NCBI GenBank assembly: GCA_019058515.1
Contig: JAHPYY010000157.1
Location: 1 to 44,493, forward strand
Length of the DNA stretch: 44,493 bases
Source of the DNA: Promethearchaeota archaeon
Lineage (GTDB): Archaea; Asgardarchaeota; Lokiarchaeia; Sigynarchaeales; SOKP01
Direction: 5' to 3'
Shown here: in pieces, positions 35,721 to 44,456 of the stretch
Position numbering within the stretch: position 1 is the stretch's first letter
How the letters are laid out: each line of letters starts with the position of its first letter
Translations under genes and position numbers: made by a program
Notes under the pieces: generated by a model
The model's database searches: none
Seen by the model: only the letters and a program-made list of their open reading frames with translations
What the model was told of the DNA's origin: nothing

Positions 35721-36182
35721 ATGGGATTCAAAGTAATGGTTAATGGTTCAAAAGCAAAATTTAGTGCTTCACATTTTTTAAAAACTCCTAAAAGATGCTC
35801 TCGCCTCCACGGTCACAATTATTATGTTTCATTTGAGGTTAAAAACAGTTTAAATGCAAATGACTTTGTTGTAGATTTTATCGAATTAACCGAGAATCTG
35901 AAAACTGTCGTGAAGACTATGGATCATTACGTATTGCTACCTATTCATTCAAAATCATTTAAAATTGAGAAATCCCACGATAGTGTTGAGGTGACTAATG
36001 GTACTAAGCGTTATGTATTCCCTTTAAGTGATGTTTGCTTTCTACCGATTGAATCTACTTCTGCTGAGTCGTTGGCGAAATATATTTACGATAAATTAAA
36101 AGATACATATCCTTCTATGAGTATTACTATCGGTATTGAAGAATCAAGAAGTTCTTCTGCTTTTTATGGCGACGATGTGTAA
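35721..36182 (+). CDS. queD: 6-carboxy-tetrahydropterin synthase (QueD/PTPS family)
   Basis: Second step of 7-deazaguanine synthesis from GTP: converts dihydroneopterin triphosphate to 6-carboxy-tetrahydropterin. 153 residues. Zinc-binding histidines are in FSASH and HGHNY, and the catalytic Cys is C26 in the QueD motif CxxxHGH (CSRLHGH). Later conserved residues are the Asp-His in MDHYVLLP and IEESRSSSAFY, with Glu holding the pterin. ATG start. Transcribed away from SDR-QueC across 156 bp, so both genes may share a control region. Confidence 0.93.
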   Translation: MGFKVMVNGSKAKFSASHFLKTPKRCSRLHGHNYYVSFEVKNSLNANDFVVDFIELTENLKTVVKTMDHYVLLPIHSKSFKIEKSHDSVEVTNGTKRYVFPLSDVCFLPIESTSAESLAKYIYDKLKDTYPSMSITIGIEESRSSSAFYGDDV

Positions 36183-36310
36183 ACTGTCCCAAACATTTTA
36201 AAATTACAATATTATAGATTGTTACTTTTATTTGGAACATGTTCGACTCAAATTTTATACCTATATCTCGTATATAATACATAATAAATTATACAATCAA
36301 GCAATAAAGT

Positions 36311-37195
36311 ATGAATATTAATAAAAAATATACACTAGGAATATTTTATGGCACAGATCAAGAAGTCGAGCAACTTACAAAAAGATTTGTAGGTCATCTT
36401 TTAAATAATGATGAATTTTGCAAAGCCTGTGAGGATTTAGAGCAAAAAATTAAATGCGATCATTGTCGCGAACATTTAAGAAATTATGGAGATTCAATAT
36501 ACTTCTTTGAAAAAATTGGTCAAAATGTGCCAGATTTTATTGAAGAACCCGAGATTTACTTACCTCAAAATATTCCCCCAGTTGATTTTTTATTGGTAGT
36601 TGGGATTCATCAGGATCTTTTATCAGGATTACCTGCCTATCTTAAAGATAAAAGCGTTAAAGCCGTCGTAATTCCAATAGAAGACCCTAAATGGGTTCCT
36701 GCAGGTTTACAAGTACAGGTATTAAAAGAATTCGAAACTTATGGGATTCAAAGCGCATTTCCTAAACCCTTTTGCTCCTTAAGTAAAGATGAAAACGAGT
36801 ATAATAGAACTGGATTTCATGTCTCAAATGATCGGAATTTTATCGACGAGTTTATTGACTATTTTCAAATAGGGATGCCCATTGCGTCTTTATTATTGAA
36901 CCGCGATGGTAATGTGATACAAGATTCGTGTGTTTTGCAATGTGCACCTTGTGGTTCAACTTATTATGTTGTACAACAATTAAAATCCAAATATTTGGAA
37001 AATAAGGAAATTTCTTTAAATGAGCGTATAAGTAAAGCTCATCACGCCTTTCCGTGTAGTGCTTCCATGGACCAAGATTTAATACTGAAAGATTCAATCC
37101 TACATGTAGGTGGGTATCTTGTTCGTAATGCAATAAGAAAAGAACTCAATTTAGAAGTTGAAAGTTTGAAAGAAGTTAAATCTGTTGTAAGATGA
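36311..37195 (+). CDS. DUF166 family protein
   Basis: A 294-residue archaeal DUF166 protein. Its N-terminal part holds CKACEDLEQKIKCDHCREH, with two CxxC-like pairs. The family signatures are VKAVVIPIEDPKWVP, CVLQCAPCGSTYYV and AHHAFPCSASMDQD, then ILHVGGYLVRNAI. These Cys-rich motifs suggest a metal or Fe-S site. The biochemical role is not established to my knowledge. It follows QueD on the same strand after 128 bp that contain GAACATGTTC (36235-36244), a short palindrome of doubtful meaning. Confidence 0.85.
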   Translation: MNINKKYTLGIFYGTDQEVEQLTKRFVGHLLNNDEFCKACEDLEQKIKCDHCREHLRNYGDSIYFFEKIGQNVPDFIEEPEIYLPQNIPPVDFLLVVGIHQDLLSGLPAYLKDKSVKAVVIPIEDPKWVPAGLQVQVLKEFETYGIQSAFPKPFCSLSKDENEYNRTGFHVSNDRNFIDEFIDYFQIGMPIASLLLNRDGNVIQDSCVLQCAPCGSTYYVVQQLKSKYLENKEISLNERISKAHHAFPCSASMDQDLILKDSILHVGGYLVRNAIRKELNLEVESLKEVKSVVR

Positions 37196-37281
37196 TATTT
37201 TTATACACTTTTTTCCTGAATAAATTTACTCTATGAAAAATAATTTCGATTTATAACATTTTAATCTGAATTAACTTATTT

Positions 37282-37881
37282 CTAATTTGATTTTTTTTTC
37301 CGCCAATCATTTCTGGCTATTTCACTGAAAATTCCAAAAAATAGCGTAACTATTATTAAAACTGCCATTACTGGTAATTTACTTTCTAAGGGTATTACAG
37401 TTTCAGGTGCGAAACTAATAAGCAAAATAATTGCAAGCGATACTGTTATGATATTAAAAGGAAGAGGGGTAATTATTAAAAAGACAACGCTAAATATTAT
37501 ATCAAACACGATAAACCCAATATTAAAAGGATAAGGAATAAGTATTGTGAATACCACTCCAACAAATAATAAAATAAGAGATACTCCACATACTGTAGCA
37601 GTGTGATAGATGTAATAATCTCTCATAAATTTGGTTACTGAATCCCAATAGATTGCTAATGAGAAGATGGTGAATATTATCCCTTCGATTATGGAAAGAA
37701 CAGTAATAAAAATAAAATAGTCAGTAAGAGTGAAGTTTCCAATATCATCTGAGATCATCACAATACCAATAATAGGAGCAAAAGCCATGATAAAAATCAT
37801 GAGAAATTTTAACATTTTTTTTGCGGAAATTTTTTGCTTTTCTTTTCTCAGTTTTCTTTTTTCTCTCATTCGGTTAATCAT
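37282..37881 (-). CDS. small multi-pass membrane protein, unknown
   Basis: 199 residues: a strongly basic N-terminus (RMREKRKLRKEKQK), then about five helices, ending in RNDWRKKKSN. I recognise no family. ATG start with AGAGGG about 6 bases upstream, which supports real translation. It faces the end of the DUF166 gene with 86 bp between. Helix spacing and the positive-inside pattern fit a plasma membrane protein with the N-terminus in the cytoplasm. Confidence 0.6.
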   Translation of the reverse strand: MINRMREKRKLRKEKQKISAKKMLKFLMIFIMAFAPIIGIVMISDDIGNFTLTDYFIFITVLSIIEGIIFTIFSLAIYWDSVTKFMRDYYIYHTATVCGVSLILLFVGVVFTILIPYPFNIGFIVFDIIFSVVFLIITPLPFNIITVSLAIILLISFAPETVIPLESKLPVMAVLIIVTLFFGIFSEIARNDWRKKKSN

Positions 37882-38081
37882 TCTATTTCCCTCTTCTAAG
37901 AGAATATTGACTATTGGACTTTTTTAATGTAATTCCTGCAATAAATTATTCTTTAATAATTTTGATGAAAATTTTGGAAATTATCAGAATTGAGTTAAAA
38001 GAGTTTTTTTGAACCTTATAAAAATACTTTCATCTAAGCCTTACGCATTAAAAGTGTTAATCAATAAAAAAGGAGTTTGAA

Positions 38082-40226
38082 TTATTTGATTACCATTATA
38101 TCATTACATTTAGGGCAGTTTAATGGAAATTTTTCCTCACAATTTTCAATATACTCGTCAGAAGTAAGAATATTTCTCCAACAAACCATTTCATCACCAC
38201 TATGGATCATATCTCTTCCGTGGTGTTGAGGGATAAATAACTGATTTTCACAAGATTGACAAATGAGCATTTTCGCCTTACTTGACAGTTTATCTTTTGA
38301 CATGTCTTTGAATTGAATTTTATAATTTAAGATTCTCAGTCCGTTAAACATAACTAACAAGGAAACACCCATATCACCCACTCCGACCGCCACCCAGAGC
38401 GTCATAAGACCTATAATGGTAAGAATAGCAAATACTAACTTGACAGTAATTGAAAACCAAATATTTTGTTTTATGATCTTATTGGTTCTTTTCGCTATAT
38501 CAAGGAAAGTTAACACCTTATGCAGGTTATCGCTCAAAATTACGACATCTGCAGTTTCTAAAGTTAAATCCGTTGCTGAGGCTCCTATTGCGATCCCTAA
38601 GTCAGCAAGCGCTAAAGAAGGGGCATCATTTATCCCATCTCCAACCATAGCCACAGCTTTATATTGTTCTTTTAGATTTTTTATGTAATCTATTTTTTGG
38701 TTTGGTAACAATTCACCATGAGCTTTCGTAATGTTTAAACACGCTCCTATGGTGTTGCATACATACTGATTGTCACCCGAAATCATAACGGTGCTCTTTC
38801 CCCTTTCCTTCAATCCATCAATTAATATAGGAGCGGAAATTCTAAGTACATCGCGAATTTTAATCACTCCTAATAACGAGTCTTGTGTTCCAACTAATAT
38901 TGGAATAATTCCGACATCTTCGTAACTTTCGTAAGTAATATTCTCCAAACTCAACTCAAATCGTTCGAGAAATTTCTGATTCCCTACATAATGCACGACT
39001 CCGTCAATTTCTCCTTTTATTCCTAATCCTTTAAAAATTTCGAAATTTTCCACGGATGCCGTTTCAATATTGTTCTCTACAGCGTAATTCACTATTGCTC
39101 TGGCAATGGGGTGTTCAGATAAAGATTCTAGGCTAGCAGCAATTTTAACAAGACTCTTTTCATCGCTCAATTGGGCTTCTATCTCGAAAACTCGTAGATT
39201 TCCTTCTGTCAAAGTTCCCGTCTTATCAAATGCGAATGCTTGTATGTCATCAGCTAGTTCAAGAAATCTGTTTCCTTTAATCAATATGCCATCTCTAGCC
39301 AGTTTCGTCAAAGCCGCAATGTTGGCAATCGGGGTTGAAAGAGTTAAAGCGCAAGGACACGATATCACTAATAAAACCAGTCCACGATAGAACCAATCTG
39401 AGAAGAAAGCTGGTGCGATTAGTGTAGGAATGATAATTAATAAAATCGAAGTTGTTAATATTAGTGGCGTGTAATATTTTGCAAATCTTTCAATAAATCT
39501 TTCTTTTTTGCTTTTATTTTTCAAAGCATATTGTATACTGTTAGCGATTTGAGCCACGATTGTATTCTCGCTCGTAGTATTAACTTTTACATCAACAAAC
39601 CCTTCCACATTTATGCTTGCGGCGTAAACTTCGTCGTTTTCTTGTTTAAATATTGGTAAAGACTCTCCCGTTATAGCACTTTCGTCAAAATATGTAGCGC
39701 CCTTAATAATTACCCCATCAAGCGGAACTTTCATTCCAGGTTTTATTCCTATCGTATCTCCAAGTTTAATTTGATCTGTTGGAACAGTTTTGTATTGTTC
39801 GTTCACTTTTAGGAGTGATTCGTTTGGAGCTAATTGCAATAACTCGTTAATAGATCTTTTCGACCTTTCTGTAGTTATTTCTTCTAATCTTTCGGCAATA
39901 GCGTAGAGTAATATGGCGGTTGCTCCTTCTTGACCATGTAAAATGATGAATGAAGCAATTGCAGCAACTAACATCAGAATATTGGCAGTTACTTTTCTAT
40001 GCGTTATATCTTCTAACGCTTCACGAGCCACACCATAACTCGATAAAATAATCGAAGTAAACGCAATGATTTGACTAAGTATTTCATTAAATCCAATAAG
40101 TTCGATTATAATTGAAATTGCTAAGAGGATACCAGAGGGGATAATAAAATATAAGAAGTGTTCTTCGAAAAACGATTCGCGTTCTTCGTGTTCTCCAATC
40201 TCACAACTAGACTTACTGCATGCCAA
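38082..40226 (-). CDS. P1B-type heavy-metal ATPase (Zn/Cd/Pb-type) with Cys-rich C-terminus
   Basis: 714 residues with all P-type signatures: TGES, the membrane ion motif SCPCALTLSTP, phosphorylation site DKTGTLTEG, SEHPIARAI, and the hinge MVGDGINDAPSLALADLGIAIG. The last helix pair has GDMGVSLLVMFNGLRIL; the Asp there is typical of Zn/Cd/Pb pumps (ZntA type). There is no N-terminal CxxC domain, only ACSKSSC. The tail is special: CQSCENQLFIPQHHGRDM, later Cys residues and CPKC, a probable zinc-sensing or binding module. TTG start, with GGTGA 9 bases upstream. It exports metal from the cytoplasm. Confidence 0.9.
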   Translation of the reverse strand: MACSKSSCEIGEHEERESFFEEHFLYFIIPSGILLAISIIIELIGFNEILSQIIAFTSIILSSYGVAREALEDITHRKVTANILMLVAAIASFIILHGQEGATAILLYAIAERLEEITTERSKRSINELLQLAPNESLLKVNEQYKTVPTDQIKLGDTIGIKPGMKVPLDGVIIKGATYFDESAITGESLPIFKQENDEVYAASINVEGFVDVKVNTTSENTIVAQIANSIQYALKNKSKKERFIERFAKYYTPLILTTSILLIIIPTLIAPAFFSDWFYRGLVLLVISCPCALTLSTPIANIAALTKLARDGILIKGNRFLELADDIQAFAFDKTGTLTEGNLRVFEIEAQLSDEKSLVKIAASLESLSEHPIARAIVNYAVENNIETASVENFEIFKGLGIKGEIDGVVHYVGNQKFLERFELSLENITYESYEDVGIIPILVGTQDSLLGVIKIRDVLRISAPILIDGLKERGKSTVMISGDNQYVCNTIGACLNITKAHGELLPNQKIDYIKNLKEQYKAVAMVGDGINDAPSLALADLGIAIGASATDLTLETADVVILSDNLHKVLTFLDIAKRTNKIIKQNIWFSITVKLVFAILTIIGLMTLWVAVGVGDMGVSLLVMFNGLRILNYKIQFKDMSKDKLSSKAKMLICQSCENQLFIPQHHGRDMIHSGDEMVCWRNILTSDEYIENCEEKFPLNCPKCNDIMVIK

Positions 40227-40235
40227 ATTCTTGTC

Positions 40236-40262
40236 ACCATATTTATTTAGTTACCATATTTA
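40236..40262 (-). promoter_or_regulatory. tandem TAAATATGGT repeats just before the metal ATPase
   Basis: On the minus strand the ten-base TAAATATGGT occurs twice (40253-40262 and 40236-40245), 17 bp apart, ending 9 bp from the start codon. They may be TATA-like boxes or a metal-regulator site. Weak evidence. Confidence 0.3.
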
Positions 40263-40330
40263 GTTATACTTTCTTCTTCTAACCTAAAAGACAAGTCTAC
40301 TCAATAATTACATAATAAATATGTTCAATA

Positions 40331-40352
40331 AATAGAATAGTTATATTCTATT
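40331..40352. promoter_or_regulatory. inverted repeat in the divergent promoter region
   Basis: AATAGAATA and TATTCTATT are perfect complements around GTTA. It lies between the divergent metal ATPase and the unknown gene at 40516, a plausible operator for a metal-dependent regulator. AT-rich repeats arise easily by chance. Confidence 0.35.
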
Positions 40353-40515
40353 AATTGTGATTTATTTTTTTTTAAAATTGACTAATCAAAAAACATGGAA
40401 TCAATCTCTAAAAGAATACTAATATTTGCTCATACCAACATTTAAATCAAGATTTTTATATAATCTTTTCAGGTAAGAATATATATAATTTGTACTACCA
40501 AAGTTATACCCTTTC

Positions 40516-41550
40516 ATGAAAGAAGAAATAATTTTAGCACTTTTCTACAGTGATGAAACGAATTTAGTTTACGAAAAAATTAGAGATTTAATAAATTTAC
40601 CTCAAGATTCCAAAGAACAATTAAAAATGCTCTTGTTTAAATTCCTCGATCCTGTGTTTTTAGCAGAGGCTGCAGACGAGTCCACTGCGTGGAAGATTGA
40701 AAAAATCGAAGCTAATCTTTCCCAAAAACAAGATCGATACACAGAATCAGAAATACTTCAATCTTTTTTCACTTTGAATTCCACTATGAAAACGAAAGAT
40801 GGTTTAACAAATCTCTTTTCATTAATTGGTTCCCCTAACACAGAGGACATCGATTTTATTTTTAACAAAATAGCGAACTACATTCACCCTTCGTTAACTA
40901 TCGGTAATTATGTAAATCAACGATTCAATAACGATGGAACTTACAAGAAGAGCCGTTATATCGAAGATGAGTTAAACCGAGGATTAAAGTTAGTTGAATA
41001 TTCCTTAGGTTTAGCTCGAAAAATGCATTGGAAAGAACAGAAGAAGTATTACTGTATTGGCTTGATTGAGAAGTCTATATCAGAAAATGAAACATCCTCA
41101 GCACTTTATACTTTTAATGAAGATAGTCAAATTCGTAAATCAACACTAGATTTCATCCCCTCTTACTATGTTCTAGTTATTTTACCAGACTTTTACGAGA
41201 ACCTGATCAACGAAACCCTACAAATTTTCAGGAAAACAACTCTTTTTTCAAACATAAAAGAGGTTGACATTATGTCTGAAAACAAAAAAGTAAGATACAT
41301 TGAGGAGTTTATAACCCAAAGTGGTTTTAAAAAAAGTTACGGGGCTATACTATTGGGTGTTAACGATGAATTTGAAGATATTAAAGGGTTTAGCTTTTTT
41401 AGAAAACTTTTAAGAAATGCACTTGATTCTGGCAAAGAGTTAAGCGAATTACTGCCTAAATTCAACAAGGATCTAATTAGATTTAGAAAGTGGGGTATTA
41501 AATCTGAAAGCGATTTAAATGAAATAAAAATGAGGCTTGATGGTAAATAA
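40516..41550 (+). CDS. hypothetical helical protein, first of an unknown pair
   Basis: 344 residues, soluble, mostly helical, no signal peptide or Cys motif. I recognise no family. Features: acidic opening MKEEIILALFYSDE, a middle stretch HPSLTIGNYVNQRF, and a basic region ARKMHWKEQKKYY. The helical C-terminus is FNKDLIRFRKWGIKSE. Codon and base use are like the neighbours. The next gene starts 18 bp after its stop on the same strand, so the two are probably made together. It has its own upstream AT-rich promoter region. Confidence 0.6.
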   Translation: MKEEIILALFYSDETNLVYEKIRDLINLPQDSKEQLKMLLFKFLDPVFLAEAADESTAWKIEKIEANLSQKQDRYTESEILQSFFTLNSTMKTKDGLTNLFSLIGSPNTEDIDFIFNKIANYIHPSLTIGNYVNQRFNNDGTYKKSRYIEDELNRGLKLVEYSLGLARKMHWKEQKKYYCIGLIEKSISENETSSALYTFNEDSQIRKSTLDFIPSYYVLVILPDFYENLINETLQIFRKTTLFSNIKEVDIMSENKKVRYIEEFITQSGFKKSYGAILLGVNDEFEDIKGFSFFRKLLRNALDSGKELSELLPKFNKDLIRFRKWGIKSESDLNEIKMRLDGK

Positions 41551-41567
41551 GAAACAAATGACATCGA

Positions 41568-42905
41568 ATGGAAGTTAACAAATTTCAAGAAATTTACAGA
41601 ATTGAAGAAAAGCGATTGCGCAGTTATTACGACAGAATAAAAAACCAATTCCAGAACATTGATCCAATTCAAACAACTGCTAAATTTCTTAATAATCAAT
41701 CAATTGGGACAAATCTAGATGAAATTAGCGAATTCTTAAGTTATTACAAAGATAAGTTAAGAGAAGATGTCAAGCTGTTGGATTTTGCCCTCGAATGGAT
41801 AAGAGCTAATCAGGTGAGGTTGGAATACAAAAATTACCTAATTAGGACACCTTATCCAAACAACGACCTTGGATTGGCTATTGATGATTGCATTAGTACC
41901 TTCTATTTAGATTACGATAAGTATATTCGCAACTTTTTTATTCCTTTCATTCAGGAACATGAAATTAGCGCATTGTATGATGTGTTTTTCAGTCCTTATG
42001 ACAAAAAGGAAATACAATTGGAGCTATTATTAGAAACATATAAGGACAAAGTACCTACAATTTTTGAGGAAAAAGAAAAGTTAAACTCAAGTATTATCAC
42101 CTTAAGAACTGGCCTTTCAAAGATTATTGTCAAAGATTACGAATCTGTCTTAATATCTAGAAAAGAATCTAACAACATTAATTATCAAACAAGAATCGTC
42201 TCAGCTACTTCAAAAACAACAACTACTTATACTACTTCTACTTCTCCTCCAGAAGCTAAAGAAGTAAATTTTGATGGAACTCGGTTAGCAAGGCTAGTGA
42301 GAGCATGTTGTTTTTCAAAAAGAGAGATACCAGAAAGAGAATTCGAAAATCTTGTTTCCCATTTCCTCGCTTCGTATTTCAATGTCGGTAAGTTTTACAA
42401 GTTTAGCGATTTTAAAGACAATCTTATCAACAAGCTCGTAGAGATTGTTCTTATTGGAATAACAGATAAATTTCTTAATCCAACACCTGAAATATTTATT
42501 AAAAACTTACTGTTGAAGGCCATCTACGACTTTAGAGAATTTAATAAAATTGAAGAGATTGATGGATTAAGTTGGAAGAACGATTTAAAACCTGTACTAA
42601 CTAAATCTATTCTCTCTTTTGTTAAGAATTGGTTAAATACTGAAGAATGTGAGTTACCAGTGGAAGAACATGCCTTACAAATTGAAACAACAGAGATTGT
42701 TTTACCTGATATTCAAGGGAATATTGAGGAAATCGATTTTGAAGCGACAATTGACCTTAATTTAAGCGTAGAAACATTTAGGGAAACTCTAGAGAAATTA
42801 TTAGAAAATTCTGATATGAGTTTAATTGAGAAAAGAAACTTCTTAAGGACCAAAGTGTTCGAATTTCAACAAGGAAAAAGAAAGGGATTAAAGCAATTTC
42901 TTTAA
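41568..42905 (+). CDS. hypothetical helical protein, second of an unknown pair
   Basis: 445 residues, helical, with an internal low-complexity Ser/Thr stretch near residues 210-225 (TSKTTTTYTTSTSPPEA) that looks like a flexible linker between two helical halves. The N-half includes RSYYDRIKNQFQNIDP; the C-half has REIPEREFENLVSHFLASYF and ends in FEFQQGKRKGLKQFL. No family recognised. It is 18 bp downstream of the previous unknown gene. The last part (residues about 390-445, SVETFRETLEKLLE…) could be a separate helical module. Confidence 0.6.
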   Translation: MEVNKFQEIYRIEEKRLRSYYDRIKNQFQNIDPIQTTAKFLNNQSIGTNLDEISEFLSYYKDKLREDVKLLDFALEWIRANQVRLEYKNYLIRTPYPNNDLGLAIDDCISTFYLDYDKYIRNFFIPFIQEHEISALYDVFFSPYDKKEIQLELLLETYKDKVPTIFEEKEKLNSSIITLRTGLSKIIVKDYESVLISRKESNNINYQTRIVSATSKTTTTYTTSTSPPEAKEVNFDGTRLARLVRACCFSKREIPEREFENLVSHFLASYFNVGKFYKFSDFKDNLINKLVEIVLIGITDKFLNPTPEIFIKNLLLKAIYDFREFNKIEEIDGLSWKNDLKPVLTKSILSFVKNWLNTEECELPVEEHALQIETTEIVLPDIQGNIEEIDFEATIDLNLSVETFRETLEKLLENSDMSLIEKRNFLRTKVFEFQQGKRKGLKQFL

Positions 42906-43061
42906 ATTATCCTCGTTCCTATACTTTTCAAATAGTTTCAAATCAGTAACCAATATAAGCTTTTTAAAATAAAAATATTTGACTTATAGAAGAATTTGGG
43001 TTTTTGATCAACTAAAGTTTTAAGATGAAAAAATTATTCTGAAATATATGTCCACTATTCT

Positions 43062-43168
43062 GCGGGAATCGCCGAGTTTGGTCAAAGGCGCTGGACATAG
43101 AATTAATTTCTACCAGAGTCAGAATCCAGTCTCGTAGGAGTTCGGGAGTTCAAATCTCCCTTCCCGCA
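43062..43168 (+). tRNA. tRNA-Leu (CAG), with a 22-base intron at 43097-43118
   Basis: Acceptor GCGGGAA pairs with TTCCCGC (7 bp), discriminator A, no CCA encoded. D arm GCC/GGC, anticodon stem CTGGA/TCCAG, long variable arm CTC-GTAG-GAG, T arm GGGAG/CTCCC with loop TTCAAAT. This is a class II tRNA. The anticodon loop as written is 29 bases. Removing 43097-43118 leaves CTCAGAA: U33, anticodon CAG, A37. The mature RNA would be 85 bases. Intron bases CCAG can pair with exon CTGG, and the 3-base bulge ACA then fits a cut after AC, as in archaeal bulge-helix-bulge sites. A cut at the usual 37/38 position would give UAG with A at 33, which is unlikely. Confidence 0.85.
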
Positions 43169-43240
43169 TTAAATTTAATAACATTACTAAATTTCACATT
43201 ATAGCAATTATTATATTTTAGAAGTCTAATTTTATTACTA

Positions 43241-43969
43241 ATGAACGAGAATAATAAAAACTCTGAAAGCATTGAACCAAAGAAACCAGTTAAATTAGAA
43301 GTACCCGATATAAAAAAAGAACCCATTTTAATATTTCAATACAACGATCTTTCTGGAGATTACGAAGAGTTAGAAATAGAAGAAGATTTCCCGCTTTCTG
43401 ATCTTTTAGACTCTGATTTTTCTTTATTATTTGTTGATGCCACAAATTATAGAGTTTGGATTTGGCACGGACGAAATGTGACGACGCGTATGAAGTTTAT
43501 TGCAGCCCGTTTATCCCCCAAAATAAGAGATCAGTATGGTATTGCATATAAGATTACAGCTGTAGATGAAGGAAACGAAACTCTCGCGTTTAAAATTATG
43601 ATAGGGTTGGAAGAAGAAATAGATTACGAGGCAATCCAAACTGGACCTGCGTACATGGGTAAGGAAGAAGATTTAGAATTGTTAGAAGAACTAACGCGAG
43701 AAAAAATCTTATTGTTATTAGAAAAGTCGGGAATCCCAGAGGGATACGAAAGAAAAATGGTTATTGTTAAAAATCAACTATTTGGCTACCAAGAATTAGA
43801 CAAAACCTACATGGGTTCGGTAATTAAAGAAAAGCAGTTAATACCCCTAAAAGAGAAAGTTGAAGATGGGGCATACCTTGCGAAAGGATTAATTCCAAGA
43901 ATGTTATTCTCGTTTAATAATGTCGTATTAACCGAATTGCTAGCTCCAATAGACGATAAAAATAAATAA
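43241..43969 (+). CDS. gelsolin-like domain protein
   Basis: 242 residues. A charged, Pro-rich leader (residues 1-30) is followed by a gelsolin fold at about 35-130: FPLSDLLDSDFSLLFVDATN, RVWIWHGRNVTTRMKFIAARL and KITAVDEGNETLAFK, matching the family plan (LdsxdhYhLD, hYhWiG, A…, hxxhxEGxE). The remaining 110 residues contain helices and a beta region (KTYMGSVIKEKQLIPL) that I do not recognise. Gelsolin-type proteins bind actin and calcium in eukaryotes; Asgard archaea encode relatives that act on their own actins. Soluble, ATG start. Confidence 0.78.
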   Translation: MNENNKNSESIEPKKPVKLEVPDIKKEPILIFQYNDLSGDYEELEIEEDFPLSDLLDSDFSLLFVDATNYRVWIWHGRNVTTRMKFIAARLSPKIRDQYGIAYKITAVDEGNETLAFKIMIGLEEEIDYEAIQTGPAYMGKEEDLELLEELTREKILLLLEKSGIPEGYERKMVIVKNQLFGYQELDKTYMGSVIKEKQLIPLKEKVEDGAYLAKGLIPRMLFSFNNVVLTELLAPIDDKNK

Positions 43970-44103
43970 ACATTTTTTTATTTAAAGTAAGGATCAGCAA
44001 TAAGAGATATTTTTTTTGATATGACTAAGTATTCGAGGAATCAACTTGTAAGAATTGCTTAGAATCTTTTAAAGATTACAATGAGACCTAAGACAACATA
44101 GAT

Positions 44104-44316
44104 TCAATTTCTACTATATTTTTCTAAAATATAATTCTGAAGGCTCCAGGCGTATTTCTCGAGATTAAGTACGAGAATCTTTTGTTGTACTTCTCTTAAA
44201 TACGACACATCAAGTTTGTTAAACTCTTCGTTTAATTGGTCTATTAATTCGTATATTTTAACGATAACTTTCCAATCTTGCGACCATTCTTCATCTTGTT
44301 GATTTATTTGAGCCAT
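44104..44316 (-). CDS. small helical protein, unknown
   Basis: 70 residues, no Cys, Gln- and acid-rich N-terminus (MAQINQQDEEWSQDWK), then two likely amphipathic helices (VIVKIYELIDQLNEEFNKL and REVQQKILVLNLEKYAW). ATG start. Reasonable codon use and ordered helix pattern suggest it is real, but no family is recognised. It is convergent with the gelsolin-like gene. Confidence 0.45.
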   Translation of the reverse strand: MAQINQQDEEWSQDWKVIVKIYELIDQLNEEFNKLDVSYLREVQQKILVLNLEKYAWSLQNYILEKYSRN

Positions 44317-44434
44317 GATTTTTCTTTTATTTGAATTATTATATGTTGATCCAATCGTTCTCTGTGAAATCTACAATTAAAACGAACATTTAAATGTTTA
44401 GATCGTACTAATTTACTAATTTACATTAAGAAGG

Positions 44435-44456
44435 AAAAAAAAAAAAAATTTTTTTT
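44435..44456. repeat. A14-T8 homopolymer tract
   Basis: Fourteen As followed by eight Ts. It could be a terminator U-tract for a minus-strand gene ending near the right edge of the window, or simple low complexity. Only 37 bases follow, too few to identify a gene. Confidence 0.4.

Noticed and set aside
36235..36244. GAACATGTTC palindrome upstream of the DUF166 gene
   Set aside because: Ten bases, single copy; too weak to call an operator.
43094..43102. UAG anticodon in the unspliced tRNA loop (CATAGAA)
   Set aside because: It would need A at position 33, which is almost always U; the CAG reading gives a normal loop.
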